The position numbers and the translations under genes are program-made. A DNA stretch of 64,000 nt from Pseudomonas jessenii. Lineage in GTDB: Bacteria; Pseudomonadota; Gammaproteobacteria; Pseudomonadales; Pseudomonadaceae. Below, in pieces: positions 43,399-51,520 of this stretch (the stretch's first letter is position 1; every line of letters begins with the position of its first letter). The stretch covers positions 62,001-126,000 of the forward strand of contig NZ_NIWT01000006.1 in the NCBI RefSeq assembly GCF_002236115.1, given 5' to 3'. The notes under the pieces are model-generated. The model had not been told where the DNA came from and made no database searches. It saw only the letters and a program-made list of their open reading frames with translations.

Positions 43399-45306
43399 GT
43401 GGATCTCCAGCGAAGGCCGCTTCGGCACTGCCACTACCCGTTCATTGAATGGGCTGCCCATCAGCTTTATCGATGTCAACGATGTAGAACTGCTTACATC
43501 CATGACGCTGCGGCGCGGCCCGTGGAAATACGGCAGGGACCGGTTCTGGCGAAGTACGCCTACGGTGCCCAGGGCCAGTTGCTGACATTGAGTGTCGAGG
43601 ACACCGCCTCGAAACGTTCGCTGACGACCACCTTGGTTCACGATGAGTTCGGTCGTGAGATTCAGCGTATTTCGCAGTTCGGCGACGGATCTCGCCTGGA
43701 GGTCATTCAAGCGTTTGGGGCCGATGACAAACTTCAGCAACGATCGCTGGTGTCCGGTGCGCAGTCACGTACAGAAACCTTCGCCTACGACAGCCGCGGG
43801 CGTCTGACGCGCTATGACTGTGAAGGCACGCAGGCACCGATCGATGCCTGGGGAAAACGCATTGATTTTCAGGCGTTCACCTACGACTACCTCGACAACC
43901 TGTTGACGGTGCGTACGGGGTTCGATGGGGAGGAGAACCTGTGCAGGTTTTCCTACGATCGTCCTGACAAAACCCAGTTGAGTTCAATGACTCACAGTCA
44001 CGCGCACTATCAGCCCGGGCAAGTGAGCTTCGAATACGATGCCAACGGTAATCTGCTCAATGATAACCAGGGGCGCACGTTCAGGTATGACACGCTGAGT
44101 CGGCTCGAAAGTGTCGCCAGCGCTGGCGGTCGCACGCACTATCAATTCGACGGCGAAGATCAATTGCATGCGGTGGCTGCCGAATCCGCAGAGTTGATCA
44201 GGCTTTTCCATAGCGAACATGCGCTGTGCAGCGAAGTGGCGGGTAACCATCGACGCAGTCTGTTGTCAGGCGACGGCAAGTACTTGGCCGAGCAGCAAGG
44301 TGACGATGTTGTCTTGTTTGTCACGGATGGTCAGGGCACCGCCCTTGCTCGCCTTGGATCTCAAGACGAATCTGTTTTGTCCTGCCTTCCTTATGGTGAT
44401 CGCCCCGCATCGAGCGGACTTGGCGCCCTGCTGGGGTTTCAGGGTGAGCGACTGGACCCTTCAACCGGGTGTTACCTGCTCGGCAGGGGGTATCGGGCCT
44501 ACAACCCCCGATTGATGCGATTTCACAGCCCCGACAGTTGGAGCCCCTTTGAGGGTGGCGGCCTCAATGCCTATGCCTATTGTCTGGGGGATCCGGTCAA
44601 TCTCAAGGATCCCACCGGGCATATCCCGACCCTGGGATGGGTGAAAATCGGAGTGACTGCCGCCCTGGCCGCCGCCGCGATTGCCCTCACCGTCGTGACC
44701 ATGGGCGCAACCGCACCACTCGTGCCGATCTCGGCCAACGCCTTGGCCTTTTTAACCCTGGAGGTCATTTCCGCGACAGTTTCAATTGCCTCCGCGGTTG
44801 TCGATGAACTGGCCCCGGATAGCCTTGGCGCCCAGATATTGACCTACTCGTCGCTGGCGCTGGGAGTGGTGTCGTTGGGGGCCACCGCGGTTGCAAAAAT
44901 TGGCAGTAAAGGCATTGGCTTTGCGTTGACGAAAAGTGTCGGCTCCCTGGCAGACGTGGTGGCTGCACAGCGAGGGGCAGCGCGGGTGGCGGTGGGGCGG
45001 CGTCTACACGGCGCTGTTTCTACGGCAAGTGAGGCATTGAGAAACACGGTCAAATTACAGAGCCGGCTGAACAACGTGTTGATGGCAAAAACGGTCACCA
45101 GTGGGGTGGGTATCGCTGCCAAATCAGCATTCGTGGTCGCGAATTCGGAAAAGTACGCTGCCAAAGCCGACGCATTGCTTCAAGACTACTGGCCATCACT
45201 GACTGAGGGTTTCAGTGCCCAGAAATTTCGAAGCGATGCGCTGGACGCTCTGGAGTCATTCACCCATGAGATTGGCGAGCAGATCATCAAGCTGCGCGGT
45301 GTTTGA
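43399..45306 (+). CDS. RHS gene, C-terminal segment with core and variable domain
   Basis: This frame is RHS-like only from about 43502 onward. It holds further YD repeats (FAYDSRGRLTRYD, FRYDTLSRLESVAS), then the RHS-associated core GYRAYNPRLMRFHSPDSW, GGLNAYAYCLGDPVN and DPTGH. Beyond the core are about 230 residues with several hydrophobic, Ala/Gly-rich helices (VTAALAAAAIALTVVTMGAT, then ILTYSSLALGVVSLGATAVA) and an amphipathic tail. This is the position of the toxin tip in RHS and TccC proteins; the helices hint at membrane action but match no toxin I know. No immunity gene follows. It has no credible start of its own. Confidence 0.55.
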   Translation: MDLQRRPLRHCHYPFIEWAAHQLYRCQRCRTAYIHDAAARPVEIRQGPVLAKYAYGAQGQLLTLSVEDTASKRSLTTTLVHDEFGREIQRISQFGDGSRLEVIQAFGADDKLQQRSLVSGAQSRTETFAYDSRGRLTRYDCEGTQAPIDAWGKRIDFQAFTYDYLDNLLTVRTGFDGEENLCRFSYDRPDKTQLSSMTHSHAHYQPGQVSFEYDANGNLLNDNQGRTFRYDTLSRLESVASAGGRTHYQFDGEDQLHAVAAESAELIRLFHSEHALCSEVAGNHRRSLLSGDGKYLAEQQGDDVVLFVTDGQGTALARLGSQDESVLSCLPYGDRPASSGLGALLGFQGERLDPSTGCYLLGRGYRAYNPRLMRFHSPDSWSPFEGGGLNAYAYCLGDPVNLKDPTGHIPTLGWVKIGVTAALAAAAIALTVVTMGATAPLVPISANALAFLTLEVISATVSIASAVVDELAPDSLGAQILTYSSLALGVVSLGATAVAKIGSKGIGFALTKSVGSLADVVAAQRGAARVAVGRRLHGAVSTASEALRNTVKLQSRLNNVLMAKTVTSGVGIAAKSAFVVANSEKYAAKADALLQDYWPSLTEGFSAQKFRSDALDALESFTHEIGEQIIKLRGV

Positions 45307-45484
45307 ACAACGATGAGCAGAGATCTAGATTATTTCAAAATGGAATATCAACTTGAATAAAAGTTATTGTTCGGGAATAAAAAATCCCGGTATTGTCCGC
45401 TTCACGCCAGCGATAGCACTTCACTGGCACTCTCATGTTCAAGCCGTCGCCACAAGCGACTGTGATTTTCGATAAGGACACTGC

Positions 45485-46267
45485 ATGAAAAAGGTTCTGT
45501 TGTTCACCGCACTGGCGGCTGCCCTGACCGCGGGCCTGGCCCAGGCTGGCGAGAAACTGGTGGTTGCCGCGACCCCGGTTCCACACGCCGAGATTCTCGA
45601 GCTGATCAAGCCAACCCTCGCCAAAGAAGGCGTGGACCTGGAAATCAAAGTCTTCACCGACTACGTTCAGCCGAACGTGCAGGTCGATCAGAAGCGTCTG
45701 GACGCCAACTACTTCCAGACCCTGCCGTACCTGAAGAGCTTCAACGAAGGCAAAGGCACTCACCTGGAAACCGTGATCGGTGTTCACGTTGAACCCTTCG
45801 GCGGCTACTCGAAGAAAGTCAAAGCTCTGGCTGAACTGAAAGACGGCGCGACCATCGCCATCCCGAACGAAGGCAGCAACAGCGGCCGTGCCCTGATCCT
45901 GCTGCAGAAAGCTGGCCTGATCGAGTTGAAAGACCCGAAAAACGCCCTGGCCACGCCGAAAGACATCGCCAAGAACCCGCACAACTTCAAGTTCAAGGAG
46001 CTTGAGTCCGCGATGTTGCCGCGCGTGCTGGATCAGGTCGACCTGGACATGATCAACACCAACTACGCGCTGGAAGCGGGTCTGAACCCGGCTAAAGACG
46101 CCCTGGTGATCGAAGGTGCCGATTCGCCTTATGTGAACTTCCTGGTGGCCCGTCCGGACAACAAGGACAGCGTTGCCATCCAGAAACTGGCCAAGGCCCT
46201 GACCAGCCCGGAAGTGAAAGCCTTCATCGAGAAGAAGTACAGCGGCGCGGTACTGCCTGCGTTCTGA
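45485..46267 (+). CDS. MetQ/NlpA-family periplasmic binding protein (orphan)
   Basis: A 260-residue NlpA/MetQ-type binding protein. The signal peptide is MKKVLLFTALAAALTAGLAQA-GEK; there is no lipobox cysteine, so it should be a soluble periplasmic protein rather than a lipoprotein. Conserved parts are ATPVPHAEILELIKP, DYVQPNVQVDQKRLDANYFQTLPYL and IAIPNEGSNSGRAL. It probably binds methionine or a related sulfur compound. No metN or metI lies beside it; the nearest are at 56.3-58 kb with another metQ, so it may share that transporter. AT-rich DNA with GATCTAGATTATTTC lies upstream (near 45320). A strong terminator follows. Confidence 0.88.
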   Translation: MKKVLLFTALAAALTAGLAQAGEKLVVAATPVPHAEILELIKPTLAKEGVDLEIKVFTDYVQPNVQVDQKRLDANYFQTLPYLKSFNEGKGTHLETVIGVHVEPFGGYSKKVKALAELKDGATIAIPNEGSNSGRALILLQKAGLIELKDPKNALATPKDIAKNPHNFKFKELESAMLPRVLDQVDLDMINTNYALEAGLNPAKDALVIEGADSPYVNFLVARPDNKDSVAIQKLAKALTSPEVKAFIEKKYSGAVLPAF

Positions 46268-46295
46268 TTCGCGAAGCAAACCCCTTCAAGGTTTC

Positions 46296-46331
46296 AAACG
46301 CCGACGGCTGATTTAGCGTCGGCGTTTTTTT
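46296..46331 (+). terminator. Rho-independent terminator after the MetQ-like gene
   Basis: AAACGCCGAC (46296-46305) pairs with GTCGGCGTTT (46318-46327), then a T-run. Confidence 0.92.
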
Positions 46332-46348
46332 ATGGGCGCTCGATTTAA

Positions 46349-46480
46349 CTGTGGCGAGGGGGCTTGTCGGGCCGCCGCATCGCCCCGTTCGAATGCGCAG
46401 CATTCGCCCAGGGAAGCGCGGGAGATCTGTTTGGGGCCGCTTCGCAGCCCAACGGGGGCAAGCCCCCTCGCCACAGGGGA
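46349..46480. repeat. REP pair of the GTGGCGAGGGGG family
   Basis: The left element GTGGCGAGGGGGCTTG carries about 16 extra bases before CCCCGTTCG; the right element is an intact inverted GGGGGCAAGCCCCCTCGCCA. Confidence 0.85.
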
Positions 46481-46500
46481 GCCAGTTGACTCTGAATTGC

Positions 46501-46596
46501 TCAGGCCGGCGTGGCCTTCAAGGCCCTGCGCAACGCCATCAAGAGTTTCAGAATGTCCTGCGGATCCAGCCGTTGCGGCGGTTGTACGTCTGCCAT
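46501..46596 (-). CDS. Possible 31-residue small protein
   Basis: On the minus strand ATG 46596 follows AAGGACGAGAAC (spacing 8) and opens a 31-codon frame ending TGA 46501-46503. It starts MADVQPPQRLDPQDILKLLM and ends with a basic helix RRALKATPA. Codon use is high-GC, like the neighbours. Residues 11-29 would form an amphipathic helix. It stands alone between a REP pair and an RHS-core gene. I do not recognise it; it is a candidate only. Confidence 0.4.
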   Translation of the reverse strand: MADVQPPQRLDPQDILKLLMALRRALKATPA

Positions 46597-46743
46597 GTTC
46601 TCGTCCTTGTGAGATTTTGGCCGGGATTCTGGCCAAAAGTGGTTCGTCCTTGGAGAGGCGTTTCGAAAAAAAGATCCTTCCTACGGCGTAATGGAAAGTA
46701 GCTGTCCTCTCTTGCCTGGGCAAACCCGGGCGACAGCTTTCTC

Positions 46744-46772
46744 CCGGCACTAACAGTTCTACTAGGTGCCGG
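46744..46772. promoter_or_regulatory. Inverted repeat upstream of the short RHS gene
   Basis: CCGGCAC (46744-46750) and GTGCCGG (46766-46772) with a 15-base spacer containing TTCTACTAG. About 50 bases before the RHS-core start; it could be an operator or a weak hairpin. Confidence 0.35.
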
Positions 46773-46820
46773 CGCATTCAAGCGGGTGCAAACTGCTTCC
46801 TTCGCCGGGAGTTGACCCTC

Positions 46821-47963
46821 ATGAGCCCAACGACTCGCCCCCTCAATCGCTACCGCTATGATGCTCTGGATCGGCTGGTCGAACTGGAGCCGTTGGAGCT
46901 GGAAAAATTGACCCGGTTCTACCGCGGCGAACACCTGGTGACGCAACTGAAAGGACAGGATGCGTACAGCGTGCTTCAACACGACAGGCAACTGCTGGCA
47001 GTGCAATCGTTGGACGGTGTCGAGCGCAACAGCCTGTTGCTGGTCACTGATCAGCAACGCTCGGTATTGCAGATGACCGGCCCCGACGCAGGTGTGCGTC
47101 AGGTCTACGCGCCCTACGGTCATCGGCGGGTCGAGAGTGGTCCCGGCGGTTTGCTCGGATTCACCGGCGAAGCGGTCGATCCGGCCACCGGCCATTATCT
47201 GCTGGGTAACGGGCATCGGGCGTTCAACCCGGTGCTGATGCGCTTCAACAGACCGGACAGCTTGAGCCCGTTTGGACGGGGTGGGTTGAATGCGTATGCG
47301 TATTGTCTGGGGGACCCGGTGAATTTCAGTGATCCGACGGGGCGGTTTGCCAGGTTGATCACGAGCCTGTTCAGCGTGGCCAATGCTCGAATTACCATGT
47401 CGCCCGCCATTCCCTTCAAGTTGGCCAAGGATGCTTTGCAATGGGGGGCAGCAGGTCGGTTACCCTACAAATACACCCTCGGTGCAGCAGGCTCGACTGT
47501 GGCGGGAGTGGCGACGATGGCTTCAGCGCTGACGGGCGTTGCCAGTGCTGTTGCGGGTATTACCGGGGACTCTGAGTCAGCTAAAACTCTCGGGTTTATT
47601 GCATTAGGATTAGCGGGACTTACGGTGGTTTCGAGAGCGACTGTTTACTGGGCTGCGCGTGATCCCAAGACTGTCACTGCCTTGAAGCGTTTTGTGGAGA
47701 ACAAGGGGCGAGCACCGTCTGACCCGTTCCGGCCATCGGCACCACCTATGTCGCCTTCCTTTTTTTCCCCGGGCCCGGACCAGCCCTCGGCCCCGTTCCT
47801 AACACCACCACCAACACCAGGAATACTCAGATCAGGCCCCCTGAAGCTAGCTGGCAAGCGATCCTATGATGAAATGCTTGAAGTGGCGGCTACCCGGCCA
47901 ATTCTGGTGGCCAGGCGTCAGCGGTCACCGCTCAATCCGAACAAAAAAATTCGATGGACCTGA
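46821..47963 (+). CDS. Short RHS-core protein with variable C-terminus
   Basis: A 380-residue orphan RHS module. It starts mid-repeat (LNRYRYDALDRLVELEPLE), has one more strand series (YAPYGHRRVESGPGGLLGFTGE), then the core HRAFNPVLMRFNRPDSLSPF, GGLNAYAYCLGDPVN and DPTGR at about residues 125-175. The remaining 205 residues are variable: two Ala/Gly-rich hydrophobic stretches (AAGSTVAGVATMASALTGVASAV), a proline-rich linker and a basic tail. ATG 46821 follows CGGGAG. Such orphans act as spare C-terminal tips for RHS toxins or as stand-alone effectors. No immunity gene is visible. Confidence 0.82.
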   Translation: MSPTTRPLNRYRYDALDRLVELEPLELEKLTRFYRGEHLVTQLKGQDAYSVLQHDRQLLAVQSLDGVERNSLLLVTDQQRSVLQMTGPDAGVRQVYAPYGHRRVESGPGGLLGFTGEAVDPATGHYLLGNGHRAFNPVLMRFNRPDSLSPFGRGGLNAYAYCLGDPVNFSDPTGRFARLITSLFSVANARITMSPAIPFKLAKDALQWGAAGRLPYKYTLGAAGSTVAGVATMASALTGVASAVAGITGDSESAKTLGFIALGLAGLTVVSRATVYWAARDPKTVTALKRFVENKGRAPSDPFRPSAPPMSPSFFSPGPDQPSAPFLTPPPTPGILRSGPLKLAGKRSYDEMLEVAATRPILVARRQRSPLNPNKKIRWT

Positions 47964-47981
47964 GTGGTCCAACTCAAAATC

Positions 47982-49178
47982 TTACTCCGGCCAATACCAC
48001 GCCGGCTCATCCAGCATCCGCTGCCCGACAATCCCGGTCTGTCCGAGATTCTTCTCCAGCACGATGCAATTGCACTCCGGGTCCTCCTGCAACGCCGAAA
48101 TCAAACGTCGGGCGTGGGACACCACCCATACCTGGCACTGCTCTGAAGCGCGGATGATCAAGCGCGCCAGCGCCGGCAGCAGATCCGGGTGCAGGCTGGT
48201 TTCCGGTTCGTTCAATACCATCAATGTCGGCGGCCGTGGCGTCAGCAGCGCTGCGACCAACAGCAGGTAACGCAACGTTCCGTCCGACAACTCGGCGGCC
48301 GACAGCGGCCGCAACAAACCTTCCTGAAAGAACTCGATGGCGAAGCGCCCACCCGGCAGAGGTTCGATGTTCAGTCGTGCGCCGGGGAAGGCGTCGCTGA
48401 TCGCCGCCCGCAAGGCCTCGGGGTCGCCAATTTCGATGATCGTCTGCAAGGCCGCCGCCAGATCGCGTCCGTCGTGGTGCAGCACCGGCGTGCGGGTGCC
48501 CAGTTGCGGTTGCCGCGCCGGGGCGTCGGCATCGCTGCGAAAGTGATCGTAAAAGCGCCAGCGGCGGATGAACTCGCGCATCTCCAGCACTTCCGGCGAA
48601 CTGCGCAGGCTGCCGACCTGATCGAACAGGCTGTCGAAAGTCGGCGTGTGCTGCGCCAATACATCCCACTTTCGATCGGCGCGGGCACGGATCATCGGGC
48701 CGTCACGATCGACCAGCAGACTGGCCGGGCGATAGAACGCTCCGGCCCACAGGCATTCGAGTTTGATCTGCGGGTCGAGGCTGAAATAAGACGGTATCGG
48801 CGTGCTGCGTCCGGGCAGCATGAAATGGCCGTTGGAATCGGGCAGGCCGAGGCTGATCGAGTAGCCGAAATCCTCTCCCGCAAACCCCAGGCGCAGGCGT
48901 TTGACGCCCTGGCGCACGGTGGGCTCGATGGCGACTTCGCCAGTGCGCATGCGCCGGGAGATGGTTTCCGGGCCGGCCCAGAAGGTCGAATCCAGGCCAC
49001 CTTCACGGGCCAGGGCATTGACCACCCCGCCGTGGGCGGTTTCCGCCAGCAGGCGCAGCGCACGGTACAGGTTGGACTTGCCGCTGCCGTTGGGGCCGGT
49101 GATCAGATTCAACCGTCCCAGCGGGATCACCAGTTTGTTGATCGAGCGGTAATTGGCCACCGCGAGGGTCTTGAGCAT
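47982..49178 (-). CDS. AAA family ATPase (RecF/OLD-like AAA_21)
   Basis: A 398-residue ABC-type ATPase with N-terminal LKTLAVANYRSINKLVIPLG, Walker A GPNGSGKS (28-35), signature-like LSDGTLRYLLLVAALL, and Walker B/D-loop LMVLNEPETSLHPDLLP, then switch His in VVSHARR. The region between Walker A and the signature lacks a long coiled coil. No TOPRIM nuclease domain follows, so it is not a full OLD protein. Relatives occur in defence systems and as lone chromosomal genes; no partner nuclease lies beside it here. It is convergent with the RHS-core gene (18-base gap). Confidence 0.85.
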   Translation of the reverse strand: MLKTLAVANYRSINKLVIPLGRLNLITGPNGSGKSNLYRALRLLAETAHGGVVNALAREGGLDSTFWAGPETISRRMRTGEVAIEPTVRQGVKRLRLGFAGEDFGYSISLGLPDSNGHFMLPGRSTPIPSYFSLDPQIKLECLWAGAFYRPASLLVDRDGPMIRARADRKWDVLAQHTPTFDSLFDQVGSLRSSPEVLEMREFIRRWRFYDHFRSDADAPARQPQLGTRTPVLHHDGRDLAAALQTIIEIGDPEALRAAISDAFPGARLNIEPLPGGRFAIEFFQEGLLRPLSAAELSDGTLRYLLLVAALLTPRPPTLMVLNEPETSLHPDLLPALARLIIRASEQCQVWVVSHARRLISALQEDPECNCIVLEKNLGQTGIVGQRMLDEPAWYWPE

Positions 49179-49355
49179 TTGGGTTCCTGAGGGGGGATCG
49201 ACCGGGGCTCATTGTCAGGCATGCACAGGCGTCTATGGCAAGTGTTTCAGGGCTGAAAGAGTGTGAGCTTTTTCTTCATAAGACGCTCGTGCAAGGTTCC
49301 AATCCTGTTCTAAGCTCTCTGTCGAGTTGTACATGGAAAAGGCCAAGGAGTTTGC

Positions 49356-50459
49356 ATGGTGGTTCCCGGATTTAAAGTAGTCATGGCCTTGAGTGTCGTC
49401 ACCCTGCTGACGGCTTGCGACGAGAAAAAACCCGTGCAGGAATACCTGCCACGGGTGTTCGTGCAAGTCGTCAAGCCGGCCGATTACGCGGTCCCGGTTA
49501 CCCTCACCGGTGATATCCAGGCCCGGGTACAGACGGAGCTGTCTTTCCGCGTGGGTGGCAAGATCATCCAGCGCTCGGTCGACGTCGGTGATCGAGTGAC
49601 CGCCAAGCAAGTGCTGGCCCGGCTCGACCCCAAGGATTTGCAGACCAATGTCGATTCGGCCCAGGCGCAAGTCGTCGCCGAACAGGCGCGGGTGACGCAA
49701 AGTGCGGCGGCGTTCGTGCGTCAGCAAAAATTGCTGCCCAAGGGTTACACCAGCCAGAGCGAGTACGACTCGGCCCAGGCAACTTTGCACAGCAGCCAGA
49801 GCGCCCTGAGCGCTGCCAAGGCGCAGTTGGCCAATGCCAAGGATCAGTTGAGCTATACGGCGCTGATCGCCGATGCACCGGGGATCATTACCGAGCGCCA
49901 GGCGGAAGTCGGCCAGGTGGTGCAGGCGACGATGCCGATCTTCAGCCTGGCCCGTGACGGCGACCGGGATGCGGTGTTCAACGTCTACGAATCGCTGCTG
50001 GCCGAGAAGCCGAGAGATCACACCATTGTCCTCAGCCTGGTCGATAACCCTGCGATCAAAACCACTGGCACCGTACGCGAAATCACCCCGGCGGTGTCGG
50101 CGCAATCCGGAACCGTGCAGGTCAAGGTCGGCCTCGACAAACTGCCCGACGGCATGCAGTTGGGTTCGGTGGTGAGTGCCACGGCCAGCGGATCGGGCAA
50201 GTCGGTCATCGAGTTGCCGTGGTCGGCGCTGACCAAAAACATCAGTGCCCCCGCTGTCTGGATTGTCGACGACAAGGGCAAGGCCCAATTGCATTCAGTC
50301 ACGGTCGGCCGCTACCTGACCGGCAAGGTCATCATCAGCGGCGGGTTGAAGGACGGGGACAAAGTCATCATCGCCGGCGGACAACTCTTGCACCCGGACA
50401 TGGAAGTCGAAATTGCCGAAAACACTTACAAGGATCTGACGTGGGGAGCCAAGCCATGA
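49356..50459 (+). CDS. triA: RND efflux membrane fusion protein TriA-like
   Basis: A 367-residue adaptor lipoprotein (lipobox LLTAC, about residues 17-21). The barrel-sandwich half-motif RVQTELSFRVGGKIIQRSVDVGDRVTAKQVLARLDPKD, an alpha-hairpin and the partner half-motif (APGIITERQAEVGQVVQAT) follow in order. AAGGAG stands 6 bases before ATG 49356. Its stop overlaps the start of a second adaptor gene, giving the two-adaptor layout that marks TriABC of P. aeruginosa, which needs both. Confidence 0.88.
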   Translation: MVVPGFKVVMALSVVTLLTACDEKKPVQEYLPRVFVQVVKPADYAVPVTLTGDIQARVQTELSFRVGGKIIQRSVDVGDRVTAKQVLARLDPKDLQTNVDSAQAQVVAEQARVTQSAAAFVRQQKLLPKGYTSQSEYDSAQATLHSSQSALSAAKAQLANAKDQLSYTALIADAPGIITERQAEVGQVVQATMPIFSLARDGDRDAVFNVYESLLAEKPRDHTIVLSLVDNPAIKTTGTVREITPAVSAQSGTVQVKVGLDKLPDGMQLGSVVSATASGSGKSVIELPWSALTKNISAPAVWIVDDKGKAQLHSVTVGRYLTGKVIISGGLKDGDKVIIAGGQLLHPDMEVEIAENTYKDLTWGAKP

Positions 50460-51520
50460 AGCCTTTATGGGCGTTGTCCATCGGGCTGGTGCTGAGCGCC
50501 TGTTCCAAAAACGAACCGCCGCCGGCGCCGGTACGGCCGGTGTTGTCGATCAAGGTCCAGACCTTGAGTGAAGAGGACCTGGGCCGCTTCGCCGGTAGCA
50601 TCCAGGCGCGCTATGAAAGCAATACCGGCTTCCGCGTGGACGGGCGAATCGCCAGCCGTAACGTCGATGTCGGCGCCGAGGTGGAGAAGGGTACGCTGCT
50701 CGCCACCCTCGACCCTTCCGACCAGCAGAACCAATTGCGTTCGGCCCAGGGCGACCTGTCGAAAATTCAGGCGCAACTGATCAATGCCAAGGCCAGTGCC
50801 CTGCGCCAGCAAGCCCTGTTTGATCGTGGGGTCGGCGCGCAAGCGCAACTCGACGAGGCCAACACGGACCTCAAAACCACCCAGGCCTCCCTCGATCAGG
50901 CCCGGGCGGCCGTCAACCAGAGCAAGGACCAACTGGGCTACACCGAGCTGCGCGCCGACCATAAAGCCGTGGTCACCCAATGGAGCGCCGAGGCCGGGCA
51001 AGTGGTAACGGCCGGTCAGCAAGTGGTGACTCTGGCGCAACCGGACATCAAGGAAGCGGTGATCGACCTGCCCGATACCCTGGTCGATCAACTGCCCAGC
51101 GATGTGGTGTTTCTGGTCGCTGCGCAGCTGGATCCGAGCATCAACACCACCGCCATCATCCGTGAAATCGAACCTCAGGCTCAAAGCGCCACACGCACCC
51201 GTCGCGCCCGCCTGAGCCTGGCTGAAACACCAGATGGCTTTCGCCTCGGCACAGCCATCAGCGTCACCCTGAGCTCGGCGATCAAGCCGCGTATCGAGTT
51301 GCCTGTCACCGCGCTGCAGGAGGTCGATGGCAAGCCACGCATCTGGGTGATTGATGCACAGAGTAAAACCGTCTCCCCCCGTGACATCACCGTGATCAGC
51401 CGTACCGACAGCACCGTGGTGCTGGCTGGCGGCGTGAAGAACGGCGAGCGGGTGGTCAGTGCCGGTGTGAACAGCCTCAAGCCGGGGCAACAAGTGAAAA
51501 TCGACGAGGACAGTCAATGA
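50456..51520 (+). CDS. triB: RND efflux membrane fusion protein TriB-like
   Basis: A 354-residue second adaptor with lipobox LVLSAC (about 11-16). It has the same plan: ESNTGFRVDGRIASRNVDVG and VEKGTLLATLDPSD, a helical hairpin rich in Ala/Gln, and YTELRADHKAVVTQWSAEAG. ATG 50456 overlaps the TriA stop (ATGA); the longer frame is a shadow of triA. Its end overlaps the RND gene by four bases (ATGA at 51517), so all three genes are coupled. Confidence 0.88.
   Translation: MKPLWALSIGLVLSACSKNEPPPAPVRPVLSIKVQTLSEEDLGRFAGSIQARYESNTGFRVDGRIASRNVDVGAEVEKGTLLATLDPSDQQNQLRSAQGDLSKIQAQLINAKASALRQQALFDRGVGAQAQLDEANTDLKTTQASLDQARAAVNQSKDQLGYTELRADHKAVVTQWSAEAGQVVTAGQQVVTLAQPDIKEAVIDLPDTLVDQLPSDVVFLVAAQLDPSINTTAIIREIEPQAQSATRTRRARLSLAETPDGFRLGTAISVTLSSAIKPRIELPVTALQEVDGKPRIWVIDAQSKTVSPRDITVISRTDSTVVLAGGVKNGERVVSAGVNSLKPGQQVKIDEDSQ

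Larger units (their letters stand above)
40602..45306 (+). pseudogene. Large RHS-repeat gene broken by two single-base frameshifts
   Basis: Three successive plus-strand frames make one RHS protein of about 1,570 residues. Frame one runs to TGA at 43047-43049; just before it is a run of eight A (43028-43035), and one more A would restore the frame (KKKYDPLSTGDHP). Frame two stays RHS-like to about 43501, where one lost base, probably T between 43501 and 43502, shifts to frame three (YDAAARPVEIRQG). Frame three carries the RHS core and C-terminal domain to 45306. Homology continues without a gap across both breaks. So this is a pseudogene, a pair of sequence errors, or at the A-run a slippage site. 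Confidence 0.8.

Noticed and set aside
45372..45389. CGGGA-TCCCG hairpin upstream of the orphan MetQ-like gene, as a riboswitch or attenuator
   Set aside because: Only a five-base stem with an A-rich loop; no SAM-riboswitch core and no T tail.
46349..46400. Extra bases inside a REP element read as an insertion-sequence scar
   Set aside because: No target duplication or terminal inverted repeats; a REP variant with this longer middle is common in fluorescent pseudomonads, to my recollection.
47982..49178. The AAA ATPase as half of a two-gene anti-phage system
   Set aside because: Neighbours are an RHS-core gene on the opposite strand and an efflux operon; there is no nuclease or TOPRIM partner.
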